Assembly (NCBI GenBank): GCA_041476545.1
Contig: JBGOTP010000127.1
Coordinates: 1 to 12,776, forward strand
Reading direction: 5' to 3'
DNA from: JBGOTP01 sp041476545
GTDB lineage: Bacteria > Acidobacteriota > Vicinamibacteria > Vicinamibacterales > CAVVIG01
Length of the DNA: 12,776 bases
Positions 1-7,503 of the stretch are shown here, piece after piece; the stretch's first letter is position 1, and each line of letters starts with the position of its first letter. The position numbers and the translations under genes are program-made. The notes below the pieces were generated by a model that saw only the letters and a list, made by a program, of their open reading frames with translations, had not been told where the DNA came from and did not search any database.

Positions 1-357
1 CGGATCCAGGGCGGCGTACACACCGAGCGAGGTGGTCGTGTACAGCACGCCGTTGACCATGATGGGCGTGTCCTGATACGCGCCCGGCCTCGCCGAGGGA
101 TTGGCCTTGACGATGTCGTTGTCTGGTGAGCTCCAGCGCCAGGCGACGTCGAGGCCGTTCACGTTGGCGCGGGTGATCTGATTGAGCGGCGAGTATTTCG
201 TGCTGGCCGCATCACCGGCGTAGTAGCGCCAGTCTCCTTCTGACGGCGCTGAACGCGCCGGAGATGCCGGGGACGTCACAGGAGTCGGACGCTGCGCGAG
301 AGCGACGGCAACGGTCGTGACCGCCGCCAGGGCGGCGGCGAGAACTGCGCGTGGCAT
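1..357 (-). CDS. PQQ-dependent dehydrogenase, N-terminal fragment
   Basis: This is the first 119 codons of a gene that runs off the left edge of the window. The product begins with a Sec-type signal peptide (MPRAVLAA, hydrophobic to about residue 21, ending ALAQ). It then shows the entry blade of a quinoprotein beta-propeller: DWRYYAGD, a K-YSPLNQI segment, NVNGLDVAWRW, and TPIMVNGVLYTTT near the cut end. That pattern is typical of periplasmic pyrroloquinoline-quinone dehydrogenases of the glucose/alcohol dehydrogenase family, which oxidise sugars or alcohols and pass electrons to the respiratory chain. The substrate cannot be told from this fragment. The ATG at 357 is chosen because AAGGAG (363-368) lies 5 nt upstream. 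It starts 24 nt after the stop of the 824-residue gene, so it may be co-transcribed with the CHASE2/caspase operon. I am confident of the family and not of the enzyme activity. Confidence 0.85.
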   Translation of the reverse strand, partial: MPRAVLAAALAAVTTVAVALAQRPTPVTSPASPARSAPSEGDWRYYAGDAASTKYSPLNQITRANVNGLDVAWRWSSPDNDIVKANPSARPGAYQDTPIMVNGVLYTTTSLGVYAALDP

Positions 358-381
358 ACCTGCTCCTTGATGATGTGCGTG

Positions 382-2856
382 CTATCGGAGTCCGGAATTG
401 GGGTCGAAGGTGACCAGCCGTTCAGACTTCTCGTAAAAGTCGTCTATGGCTCTCGCGCCTTTCAACAAGCCAGTGCCGGGAAGGAACTCGTAGTCGATCG
501 TGCCGCGGCCGGCCTGGTACGAAATCTTCTCCGATGTGAGTCGTCCATCCGCGGCGTAGGCCATTTGCCGGAGATAGCCATTCTTCTTTCCATGGATGGA
601 CAGCAGCCGGTTCGAATCGCCGTCCCACTTGAATTCAAGAACATCGCTGAACTGATCGGCTCGTGCGCCGCCGTCTTCCTGCACGGGCGTGGCCAGCGTC
701 ACGCGGCCCAACGGATCGTAGGTCAGATCGAAGACAAAGAATCCGTTCCAGATGAACGGGTGGAAGAACGGGTTCCCCGCCCAGCCCCGGGCAATCTGCT
801 TGCCTGTGAATCGGAAGACGAGATCGGGAGCGATGCCGGCGCCCTTCAAGTACGTGAGCGAGTAGGCAGCGGACCTCGCGCCGGGGACCGAGGTTCCGGG
901 AGGGCCGATCTTCTGCATGGCGAGTGTCTGGCGATCGTATTGCGGCTCCGCGTCGAACAGCCTGGTGGCCGGACCCCTGACGTTGGCACTGGTCGAGTAC
1001 GCCCTGTCCGTGAAGATGGAGCTGACCAGAAAGGAGCGTGCGTCGCGAATGAAGACCGTTGTGGTCCCGTCTTTCGTCGCGATGCGCGACACCGGCTGCA
1101 GAAAGCCCAGGCTGATCGGATCGTAGAAGACCTTGCTCGCATAGCGCACGCCGGAGATCCAGTGGGGGATGCCCTCCGTGCCCGGGGGCACCGGCGGCAG
1201 GGTCACGAGCGCGTACAGTTCCAGCATCTTTTTCGCGGCGTCATCGGACGTACACGCCAGATTGGCGTCGCGTAGATAGCTCCTGATGAACCCGGCGGCC
1301 GCGGCGCCCTGCCGGAGAAAGGCCGCCGACATGGCGCTGTAGTACAGGAGCGACGCGTTGGATGGATCGGCCTTCAGGCCCTTCGCAGCCGCGTCCAGTG
1401 CGGTCTGATACGACTGCCTGTCGAACTGCACGCGCGTCTCGTCCTGGGCCGTCTTGACGGCGGTCAACAGGTTGTTCGTGACGGCTCCGTCCACCTTCAG
1501 GAAATCATCGAGTTGCGCGTGGTCCAGCCGCACGTTTCGTTCGATCCGCTGCACCACCGCGATCGCATCGGTGTACTTGCCCAGCTTCGCGAGTAACTCC
1601 GCATGTTTGAGCGCCAGAGGCAGGAAGTTGGCTTCGAGTTGCTCGCCCGTTGCGATTCGCTCGAGCATGAGTTGCTCCGTGCTGGCATCAACCTGCTCTT
1701 TGTCCAGCGTTGTCCTGAGGTCCCGCACGATCTGATCGAGGCGCGCTCGGTTGGGACCCGTATACTCCTGCGAGGAGGCGATGACATTGTGATTGACCAG
1801 GTCAACCCTGGCATCACGGAACTCGCCAATCGCGGAACTCTGGCAGGAGCTGCGGGCCGCCAGTTCGGCCTCGTCGAAGGCGGATTCCCAGGAATTCTGC
1901 TTCACGAACTCCCTGGATTGCTGCTGATGACGCAGAGCGCTCTGGTTCAAGGCCTCCTGCGACTGCTGGAAGATGTTCGGTATCGACCATTTCGCCAGGC
2001 CCAACTGGCGAATCTTGACAAGGTATTCGTCCCAGAAGAATTTCGTCTGGTAGAGCGCCTGGCTGACGGCAAGGCGCCGGGTCAAGCTGTCGTTGTCGGA
2101 GGCAATCCGGTCGAGGACGTCGGTGTTCTCTTTGCCATCGGTTGCTTTGCGGTAGATGGTTCCGAGCCCGGCGGCATCGTTGGAGGCAGCAGCCAGCCTT
2201 GTGGGATCCGCGGACTGCTCGCTGAATCCCTTGACATCTTCGCGAATCCTGGCAAGGAGCGCGTCCAGGGCTTCCTTCGCCACCCGCGATTTCGCGGTGA
2301 ACTGCAGCACCGCCTCGATGAGCGCTGCGCGCCGGGGATCGGAATCCGACGCGAGGAGCTGCTGCAGCACGCGCAGCGCGGTGGCGTCTGGATCCGGCGA
2401 CACGAACAGAAACGCAAAGCTCTCGGGCGGCACCGTGGTTCTAACCTTGGCGTTGAGCGTTTCGCCGTACGTCAGCGCTTCCCGCGACCACGCGGATGTC
2501 AGCGACGCCGCGTCCGTGATCTCGCCCTTGGGGGGCAGCACGACGACTCCAAGCGGCAGACCATCCAGGCCGAGCGCGTAGAACATGCCGGACTTCGGTT
2601 CTCGAAAGAAGCCCGCCATCTGATCGATATTGACCTCGCGCGAGCCCTTCAGCCTGTCGGCGGCCTTGTCGGCGCCGACGGCCAGTACACGCACCGCCGA
2701 GCGCCCGCCCACAAAAAACTCGGCCACGCGATGGAACTCGCAGCGGGCATCCGCGCAGGTGACCACCAACTTCTGCTGGGCCGCGCGCGTGCCGATCGGC
2801 AGCAGGAACACGCAGGCGACACTGGCGACAAGGGCGAGCGTCCGTTGAACCGTCAT
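382..2856 (-). CDS. Large exported protein with helical repeats and YD-like C-terminus
   Basis: The product has 824 residues and I do not recognise a named family. A signal peptide covers about residues 1-25 (MTVQRTLALVASVACVFLLP, cleavage near TRA/AQQ). Residues 26-150 are mixed and include a small cysteine pair (TCADARC). Residues 150-550 are largely alpha-helical and resemble tetratricopeptide or solenoid repeats, for example ALKHAELLAKLGKYTDAIAV and YQTALDAAAKGLKADPSNAS. From about residue 556 it becomes beta-rich, with YD/RHS-like strands such as FDLTYDPLGRVTLAT and MAYAADGRLTSEKISY. The ATG at 2856 overlaps the stop of the caspase gene (ATGA) and gives an immediate signal peptide. An open frame extends upstream to 3150, but that part lies inside the caspase gene and would bury the signal peptide. 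There is no separate Shine-Dalgarno, so translation is probably coupled. It may be a partner or substrate of the caspase; that is inference. Confidence 0.82.
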   Translation of the reverse strand: MTVQRTLALVASVACVFLLPIGTRAAQQKLVVTCADARCEFHRVAEFFVGGRSAVRVLAVGADKAADRLKGSREVNIDQMAGFFREPKSGMFYALGLDGLPLGVVVLPPKGEITDAASLTSAWSREALTYGETLNAKVRTTVPPESFAFLFVSPDPDATALRVLQQLLASDSDPRRAALIEAVLQFTAKSRVAKEALDALLARIREDVKGFSEQSADPTRLAAASNDAAGLGTIYRKATDGKENTDVLDRIASDNDSLTRRLAVSQALYQTKFFWDEYLVKIRQLGLAKWSIPNIFQQSQEALNQSALRHQQQSREFVKQNSWESAFDEAELAARSSCQSSAIGEFRDARVDLVNHNVIASSQEYTGPNRARLDQIVRDLRTTLDKEQVDASTEQLMLERIATGEQLEANFLPLALKHAELLAKLGKYTDAIAVVQRIERNVRLDHAQLDDFLKVDGAVTNNLLTAVKTAQDETRVQFDRQSYQTALDAAAKGLKADPSNASLLYYSAMSAAFLRQGAAAAGFIRSYLRDANLACTSDDAAKKMLELYALVTLPPVPPGTEGIPHWISGVRYASKVFYDPISLGFLQPVSRIATKDGTTTVFIRDARSFLVSSIFTDRAYSTSANVRGPATRLFDAEPQYDRQTLAMQKIGPPGTSVPGARSAAYSLTYLKGAGIAPDLVFRFTGKQIARGWAGNPFFHPFIWNGFFVFDLTYDPLGRVTLATPVQEDGGARADQFSDVLEFKWDGDSNRLLSIHGKKNGYLRQMAYAADGRLTSEKISYQAGRGTIDYEFLPGTGLLKGARAIDDFYEKSERLVTFDPNSGLR

Positions 2857-4298
2857 GGGCGCAGGTTGTACCGTTCGAACTCGGGCCCGGCCGGCGCCGC
2901 CTTCCCGGTTCCAGCTCGCTTGTCGAGGTCGGCTTGCGAAGGCGGATATGTCTTCAGGAGACTGTTGAGCAGCGCCGTGGCACGATCCGATACGGCATTC
3001 CCACGGTACGCCTGGACGCGAACGAGCACATCGACGGCTTCCTGTACCCGATCGCCGAGCAGCCAGGCCAGGGCGGACTTCTCCAACACCCACGGCCGGA
3101 CCGGGAACACCTGTCCGGCTTTGTCCCAGGTGGTCGCGGCGTCGGCCCATCGCGGCCCGGCCGGATCCTTCTCGGCCGCCTGGGCCTTGATGACCAACTC
3201 CGAGAATTGCAGCTCCCGCTCCAGACGCGCGTTCAGATCCGGTTCGGCGGAGAGAATCTGCGCGGCGTGGACCTTCTCGTGAAATGCCGCCCAGGCTCCG
3301 GCGCGATAGAACGGCTCCGCATCGTTCAGCATCTGTCCCGCGGACCGCATCGGGGCGGCCCGGCCGCCGCGATCGAGAAACGGGAGACTGCGCTTCGCGC
3401 TCTTGTCTGACTTATAGATCTGTGGCGTCTGGTCTGGGCTCAGATCGTGGGTCTTCTGTTGCGCGATGACAAAGCGCTCTTCGATTCCACCCGTCGAGTT
3501 CTCCAGCGCGAACAGCAGTCCCGCGGTGAACGGGCTCTGCGCGCTCGTCTCGGTCCGCGCCGGCACCGTCTTGCCAGGCTCATCGGCAAATATCAGATAC
3601 GTGTCCTCGATGCTCGGCTGATACGTCAGCCCATTGCCCTTCTTCGGTGCGGACGCGAAGGCGTTGTTCCGGCACGCGTCGACGATGAGCACGCGCGACG
3701 CCGGGGCCGCCTCCTCCATGATCTTGATGATGTTGTTGATGCTCTCGGAATACTCTTTCAAAGGGGCGACCACGTCGCCGCCGGACGCCTTGATGCCGGT
3801 TCCGAGCAAGTGAGGCTTTCCATCAATCTGAAGGCCGTGCCCGGAGTAGTACACAACCAGAACGTCCTCGGGGGCCGCGTTCTCCTCTTTGAGGAAGCTC
3901 GTCAGTGCCTCTTCGAAATCGCGAGGTCGATCCAGGTTCTCAACCGGCTTGACCTTGAAACCGATGGACTCCAGCGACTTGACCATGCTGGCCCGATCCA
4001 CGTCCACGGTGGGCAGTTCGGCTTGCGCGTACTTGCTGTTGCCGATGACGAGCGCCAGGCCGACGCGACTCGGAACCACGGGTGCGGGAGCCTGCACCGC
4101 GACCGGCACGGGGTCTTGCGACACGGCGGGGGGAGGCACCTGCGTCGCGTCGGGCGGAAGGTCCCGCGCCGCGATGGGCGGGGCGACTTGCGGCGCAGCG
4201 CGCACGGGGTCCGGCGCCGCAACGCGCGCAGGGTCCTGCGCCGCGGCCGGAAGCGCACAGAGGAACGACAGGAGGACTGTCAGGAGACGGACGCTCAT
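2853..4298 (-). CDS. Exported caspase-family (C14) cysteine peptidase
   Basis: The product has 481 residues. A Sec signal peptide (residues 1-20, ending PAAA/QD) is followed by a Pro/Ala/Val-rich linker of about 55 residues with imperfect DPxRVAAP-type repeats. The caspase p20-like domain covers about 78-310. It starts RVGLALVIGNSKY, carries the catalytic histidine in VVYYSGHG (His154) and the catalytic cysteine in VLIVDACRNN (Cys209). Both dyad residues are intact, so an active protease is expected. Residues 310-481 are helical and resemble TPR-like scaffolding. Bacterial C14 enzymes (metacaspases, orthocaspases and relatives) usually cleave after basic residues, but specificity cannot be read here. 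The ATG at 4298 overlaps the upstream stop (ATGA) and has GAGGAG about 5 nt before it. An earlier in-frame start at 4478 would hide the signal peptide. The stop overlaps the next start, again as ATGA. The neighbours are a CHASE2 sensor and two exported proteins. Confidence 0.93.
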   Translation of the reverse strand: MSVRLLTVLLSFLCALPAAAQDPARVAAPDPVRAAPQVAPPIAARDLPPDATQVPPPAVSQDPVPVAVQAPAPVVPSRVGLALVIGNSKYAQAELPTVDVDRASMVKSLESIGFKVKPVENLDRPRDFEEALTSFLKEENAAPEDVLVVYYSGHGLQIDGKPHLLGTGIKASGGDVVAPLKEYSESINNIIKIMEEAAPASRVLIVDACRNNAFASAPKKGNGLTYQPSIEDTYLIFADEPGKTVPARTETSAQSPFTAGLLFALENSTGGIEERFVIAQQKTHDLSPDQTPQIYKSDKSAKRSLPFLDRGGRAAPMRSAGQMLNDAEPFYRAGAWAAFHEKVHAAQILSAEPDLNARLERELQFSELVIKAQAAEKDPAGPRWADAATTWDKAGQVFPVRPWVLEKSALAWLLGDRVQEAVDVLVRVQAYRGNAVSDRATALLNSLLKTYPPSQADLDKRAGTGKAAPAGPEFERYNLRP

Positions 4299-5320
4299 TT
4301 CTTCTCCTCGGCGTCGCAGACGCCCGTCACGCCGGCATCCTTGAGCGAATTGCGGAGCCGTGCGATCTCGTCCGCCATGTCCGACTGGCACAAGCCCGCG
4401 AGCGCGTACTTGCGGATTTCCAGACTGTCGGGCGCGTCTCGAAGCAGTTGCTGGGAAATCAGGGCCGCTTTCGACCACATCTTCATCTTCAGCGTTTCCT
4501 CGATGCTCCAGAGGGTCCTTGGCAAATCGGGCATCGACGAGATCGCCTGGAGACGCTTTCGGTACTCGGCGTCGTCAGCTTTGGACGGAACGTTCACGAG
4601 CCGAATCGCATCCAGGCTCTCGGTCCTCATCAGGCGGATCGACACGGCGTTCAAACTGTCCGGTAATTCCAGGCTCGTCAGATAGTCGTTCAACGCCTTC
4701 ACGCGAAAATCGCCGGCATCGGCGGAGACCGAATTCCAGCGCTTTCTCTCGGAAGAGTCGGCCCCGCCCACAAACAGCGTGAAGACCTTGCCTGCCTCCG
4801 ACGGCCTCGGCGTCCACCGGAGCGAAAAATCCGTCACGTCGATCGTCTCTCCGCAAATTGGCGACGCGAGCGGCAGCTCTCCCCGGCACACCAGATCTCC
4901 GGTTCCTTTGGTCCGGCCGGCCCGAAAGCCTGTGTTGTTCATGAGGGCCTGAAAGCTCCGCGGAACCGGCGCATCGGCACTCGCCTGCACGCCAGCGGTC
5001 TTGCCGGCGACTGGCAGCTTGATCGACACGACCTGCCCCAGCCGGCGCTCGACGGGGAGCGACAGCGGAATCTCTTCCTCGCGAGCCGTGTCCAGAGAAT
5101 ACGCCGTCAGGACACACGGAGCCGCGATGCACTGGATCTTGCTGGCCAGCGTGAGGATTTCGTACTTGGCCATGTCGTACGATGTGCCATTCTGGACGAG
5201 CACCTTCCACTTTCCCTGCACGCCCTCGATGAGCCACTGGGGCTCTCGCGTCTGAGCCAGGCCGGAGCCACAGAGACACGCCACGATGGAGACGGTGACG
5301 ACGAATATTCTTGTAGTCAT
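4295..5320 (-). CDS. Exported cysteine-containing protein of unknown function
   Basis: The product has 341 residues and I do not recognise the family. The signal peptide is clear (MTTRIFVVTVSIVACLCGSG, probable cleavage after LAQ, residue 23). The mature part carries six cysteines: Cys64 and Cys69, Cys145 and Cys156, Cys311 and Cys335. They fall in three nearby pairs, which would suit disulfides in the periplasm. The N-terminal two thirds looks beta-rich, including an FSLRWTPRP-type strand at 166-174 and TLFVGGAD at 181-188. The last 80 residues are helical. FSLRW followed by an FTLFVGG strand recalls small beta domains found beside CHASE2 and CHAT genes, but this is only a resemblance. The ATG at 5320 is preferred over one at 5356 because a signal peptide begins there and GAGG lies 8 nt upstream. 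It starts 10 nt after the CHASE2 stop and overlaps the caspase start by 4 bp. Confidence 0.82.
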   Translation of the reverse strand: MTTRIFVVTVSIVACLCGSGLAQTREPQWLIEGVQGKWKVLVQNGTSYDMAKYEILTLASKIQCIAAPCVLTAYSLDTAREEEIPLSLPVERRLGQVVSIKLPVAGKTAGVQASADAPVPRSFQALMNNTGFRAGRTKGTGDLVCRGELPLASPICGETIDVTDFSLRWTPRPSEAGKVFTLFVGGADSSERKRWNSVSADAGDFRVKALNDYLTSLELPDSLNAVSIRLMRTESLDAIRLVNVPSKADDAEYRKRLQAISSMPDLPRTLWSIEETLKMKMWSKAALISQQLLRDAPDSLEIRKYALAGLCQSDMADEIARLRNSLKDAGVTGVCDAEEKK

Positions 5321-5330
5321 CAGTGCAACC

Positions 5331-6587
5331 TCACGCCCGTGCGGCCCCCCAGGCAAAACCCTTCACACCCCTCGCGACGATGCCGCCGATCTGTTTCAGA
5401 TACGGGTGCATGAACAACGCTGCCGACACCCACAAGAAATCCGGCCAGAACACCTGCGTGATCTCGATAATGACCACGCTCCAGACGACAACCGCAAACG
5501 CGGCGCCCGAAAACAACATGACTTCAACCGATTCGCCGTTGACTCTGTCCGATGCCCGGAATCTCACAATGGCCATGAGCACGAGCACGGAGAGCAACAA
5601 GAGCGTGTCGTAGAAGTGGCTCGTGGATTCGTCGATGTGGCGAGCGACACGGCTGCGATTGAGCGTGGTAAACGCGCAGCCGTGGATCCATACCCCCGCG
5701 ACCGGCGACCGGGACAGCGGCGTGCAGCGGGAGTCCCGCGCATCGAGGATGTCCCCCAGCAACACGACGCGCCCGGCCACTTTGTCGAGCGCATCCTCCG
5801 AAGGGCTTGCAGGCGAGTACGCGATGGTCTCCCTCTTGATTTGGTCGAGAGACGAGTAATCCACGGCGTAGGCGCCAAGCGCCAGCCGGCCTTCCTCGAC
5901 CCGGTGCGTCAGGATAGGACTCTCCAGAAGCGCCCGGCGACGGTCAGGCCACACAACGGCGGAAAGCGCCGCGGGCATCTGCAGGAGATAGTCCTCCGGG
6001 TCGACCTTGCCGAGCGATTGGTCGGGTGAACTGTACTGGTACGCGTACCCAGGGTCGTCCTCTGGCAGCATGATGCCTCCCGCGAGGCTCCTGAAGTCCG
6101 GGCGGCCCAACCAACGCCCGGGCGACTGGCCCTGCTGCCTGAACACACCAACGACGACGTTGCCCATGTCCTTCCACTCGCCCAGCAGTTTCCCGTCTTC
6201 GGTGCTGATGAAGTGGTTGTTGTAGTCCGGCGAAAAATCGATGTCCACCCCGATGGCAAGCGCCTGATGCCTCTGCAGCGATGCCACCAGTCTTCGCAAC
6301 ATGCCTCTATCGGTGTGTCCATCCGTGACCGGAATCTGCGAGATGTCGACAACGATAGGCACTCGCGCATCATGTTCCGGTCCATCAGCGGCGGCCGCCT
6401 CCGCAAGGAGCGTCTGCTCCAGGACGGCGTATTCGAAATTTCTGAAGAACCGTCCGAATGGACGGTCCTTGAGATATGCCTGTGCAATTCCGAGGACCGC
6501 GAAAATACCCACCGTCGAGATCACGTCAATCCCCCACCTCTTCAGCCACGACCATGGCGTGCGCGGATCTTTCTCACGACCGTGCAT
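5331..6587 (-). CDS. Stand-alone CHASE2 membrane sensor
   Basis: The product has 418 residues from the start used here. A membrane segment at about 19-39 is followed by a large extracytoplasmic CHASE2 domain (about 45-320). CHASE2 hallmarks are IVVDISQIPV, an AIGVDIDFSPD strand, and the C-terminal block VVLLGDILDARD ... TPLS ... AGVWIHGCAFTTL. Three further hydrophobic segments follow (about 324-343, 355-377, 380-395), then only about 23 residues. CHASE2 is a sensory domain of unknown ligand, normally joined to a histidine kinase, adenylate or diguanylate cyclase, or Ser/Thr kinase; no output domain is present here. I chose the ATG at 6587 because AGAAGG (6595-6600) lies 7 nt upstream and a promoter-like -10 overlaps the alternative ATG at 6650. 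The 6650 start would add 21 polar residues and has no Shine-Dalgarno. It is the first gene of the caspase operon. Confidence 0.88.
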   Translation of the reverse strand: MHGREKDPRTPWSWLKRWGIDVISTVGIFAVLGIAQAYLKDRPFGRFFRNFEYAVLEQTLLAEAAAADGPEHDARVPIVVDISQIPVTDGHTDRGMLRRLVASLQRHQALAIGVDIDFSPDYNNHFISTEDGKLLGEWKDMGNVVVGVFRQQGQSPGRWLGRPDFRSLAGGIMLPEDDPGYAYQYSSPDQSLGKVDPEDYLLQMPAALSAVVWPDRRRALLESPILTHRVEEGRLALGAYAVDYSSLDQIKRETIAYSPASPSEDALDKVAGRVVLLGDILDARDSRCTPLSRSPVAGVWIHGCAFTTLNRSRVARHIDESTSHFYDTLLLLSVLVLMAIVRFRASDRVNGESVEVMLFSGAAFAVVVWSVVIIEITQVFWPDFLWVSAALFMHPYLKQIGGIVARGVKGFAWGAARA

Positions 6588-6594
6588 GTGTCTG

Positions 6595-6600
6595 CCTTCT
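6595..6600 (-). promoter_or_regulatory. Ribosome-binding site deciding the CHASE2 start
   Basis: AGAAGG on the minus strand sits 7 nt before the ATG at 6587. The alternative in-frame ATG at 6650 has no comparable purine-rich stretch, so this site favours the shorter protein. Confidence 0.6.
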
Positions 6601-6645
6601 GAGGTTTGGACCTGCTTCTCCGACGATTGCTGATTGAGGGTACTG

Positions 6646-6675
6646 ACCATACAGCCGAGCTGACAGTGCAGTCAA
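6646..6675 (-). promoter_or_regulatory. Predicted sigma70-type promoter of the CHASE2/caspase operon
   Basis: On the minus strand TTGACT (6670-6675) matches the -35 consensus at 5 of 6 positions. TATGGT (6646-6651) matches the -10 at 4 of 6, with an 18-nt spacer. Transcription would begin near 6639, leaving a leader of about 50 nt before the ATG at 6587. The -10 overlaps the alternative ATG at 6650. An 8-bp inverted repeat lies immediately upstream of the -35. This is prediction by eye only. Confidence 0.4.
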
Positions 6676-6677
6676 AC

Positions 6678-6701
6678 ACTTCTCGCGGGACGGCAAGAAG
6701 T
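6678..6701 (-). repeat. Inverted repeat upstream of the CHASE2 promoter
   Basis: On the minus strand ACTTCTTG and CGAGAAGT form an 8-bp stem (one G-T pair) around an 8-nt loop. It ends 2 nt from the predicted -35. It could be an operator for the operon, or a stem-loop at the end of the toxin-antitoxin transcript. No T-tract follows, so a classical terminator is unlikely. Confidence 0.35.
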
Positions 6702-6782
6702 CGCCTCCACGAGTGACTAATCGTTGGCCGAGCGGAGGGGAAGTGGGGGCTGCGGCAACGCCGCGTCGGGACCGGAGGCCAG

Positions 6783-7208
6783 CTAGCGCTGACGCCGCAC
6801 AAGCCGGCTGGCGGCTTTATTCAAGCGGTCGTCGAAGCTCGAGAAGCGTGCATTCCGCACGCCGCCCCTGGACACGATTTCGGCGAAGGAGGCGAGGTGG
6901 ATGGCGTCGAACCCTCGAAGACTGTACTTCTCGGCAAGGTCACCGGCTGCGCGACTGAGCGCGGCCGACACCTCCACAGTGAGATACGCGGACCATTGCT
7001 CCTCGAATTCGCGCTTCGCCGCGGCAAACAGGGAGGCTGTGAGGGCTCCCTCGCGCCGAAGTCTCGCGAGCGCCGCGCGAGTCTCCGCGTACGCCACTGG
7101 CGACGTGGCCACAACGGCTGCCTCGTCGACCGCTTCCAGCACCGATTCGGATCCCGCTTCCGAGACGCACAGCTTGATCAGGCTGCTCGTGTCCAGATAG
7201 AGATTCAC
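6783..7208 (-). CDS. vapC: PIN-domain ribonuclease toxin, VapC family
   Basis: The product has 141 residues, a usual length for VapC toxins. The PIN-domain acidic residues that bind the catalytic metal are present: Asp6 in NLYLDTSSL, Glu42 in AYAETRAAL, Asp101 in RGFDAIHLA, and Asp126 in FSSFDDRL. VapC toxins are endoribonucleases that stop translation, usually by cutting tRNA or rRNA; the target cannot be inferred here. The start codon is GTG at 7208 and overlaps the antitoxin stop by 4 bp (GTGA), so translation is coupled to the antitoxin. The toxin is likely repressed jointly with the antitoxin through the palindrome upstream of the pair. The system is complete and shows no sign of decay. 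Confidence 0.92.
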   Translation of the reverse strand: MNLYLDTSSLIKLCVSEAGSESVLEAVDEAAVVATSPVAYAETRAALARLRREGALTASLFAAAKREFEEQWSAYLTVEVSAALSRAAGDLAEKYSLRGFDAIHLASFAEIVSRGGVRNARFSSFDDRLNKAASRLVRRQR

Positions 7209-7477
7209 CGGCGATCCTCGAGCACCACCGCTGAAGCCGTTCTTCCGCCCCGTAGCGTCACGGCCTTGCTCGCGCCCTTCGGCTTCCGCCCGTTCCAGCG
7301 CGCGCCCCCCTCGGCGACGAGTTCATGCGCCCACTCCACATCGGCCGGCGCCAGGACCGGGGTGATGATGGCGATGGATCGGCCGCGCTCCGTCACGAGC
7401 AACCGCACGCCGGACCGTACGCGCTTCAAATGGCGACTCAAGTGCGTTTTCAAATCGCGAACACCCACCGGGTCCAT
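7205..7477 (-). CDS. vapB: Phd/YefM-family antitoxin (VapB partner)
   Basis: The product has 90 residues. The N-terminal part, VGVRDLKTHLSRHLKRVRSG followed by a VTERGRSIAIITP strand, is the Phd/YefM-type DNA-binding and dimerisation fold. The C-terminal half (from about residue 45, ADVEWAHEL onward) should be the toxin-wrapping segment. It neutralises the PIN toxin encoded immediately downstream and should autorepress the operon. ATG at 7477 is chosen because AGGAGG (7484-7489) lies 6 nt upstream. An in-frame ATG at 7483 directly abuts that motif and so is poorly placed. The stop overlaps the toxin GTG. Confidence 0.88.
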   Translation of the reverse strand: MDPVGVRDLKTHLSRHLKRVRSGVRLLVTERGRSIAIITPVLAPADVEWAHELVAEGGARWNGRKPKGASKAVTLRGGRTASAVVLEDRR

Positions 7478-7483
7478 GGCCAT

Positions 7484-7489
7484 CCTCCT
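7484..7489 (-). promoter_or_regulatory. Ribosome-binding site deciding the antitoxin start
   Basis: A perfect AGGAGG on the minus strand lies 6 nt before ATG 7477 and 0 nt before ATG 7483, which favours the second ATG. Strong initiation fits the need for excess antitoxin over toxin. Confidence 0.6.
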
Positions 7490-7503
7490 GGCTTTCTTGA
7501 AGT

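Noticed and set aside
367..4685. Long open frames on the plus strand (367-1275, 1603-3282, 3447-4685)
   Set aside because: They lie antisense to well-supported exported proteins, have arginine-rich, low-complexity translations and no recognisable domains. They are a by-product of high GC in the real genes.
6752..6764. 5-bp GC hairpin after the toxin gene as a terminator
   Set aside because: It has a 3-nt loop and no following T-tract, so it does not meet the usual terminator pattern.
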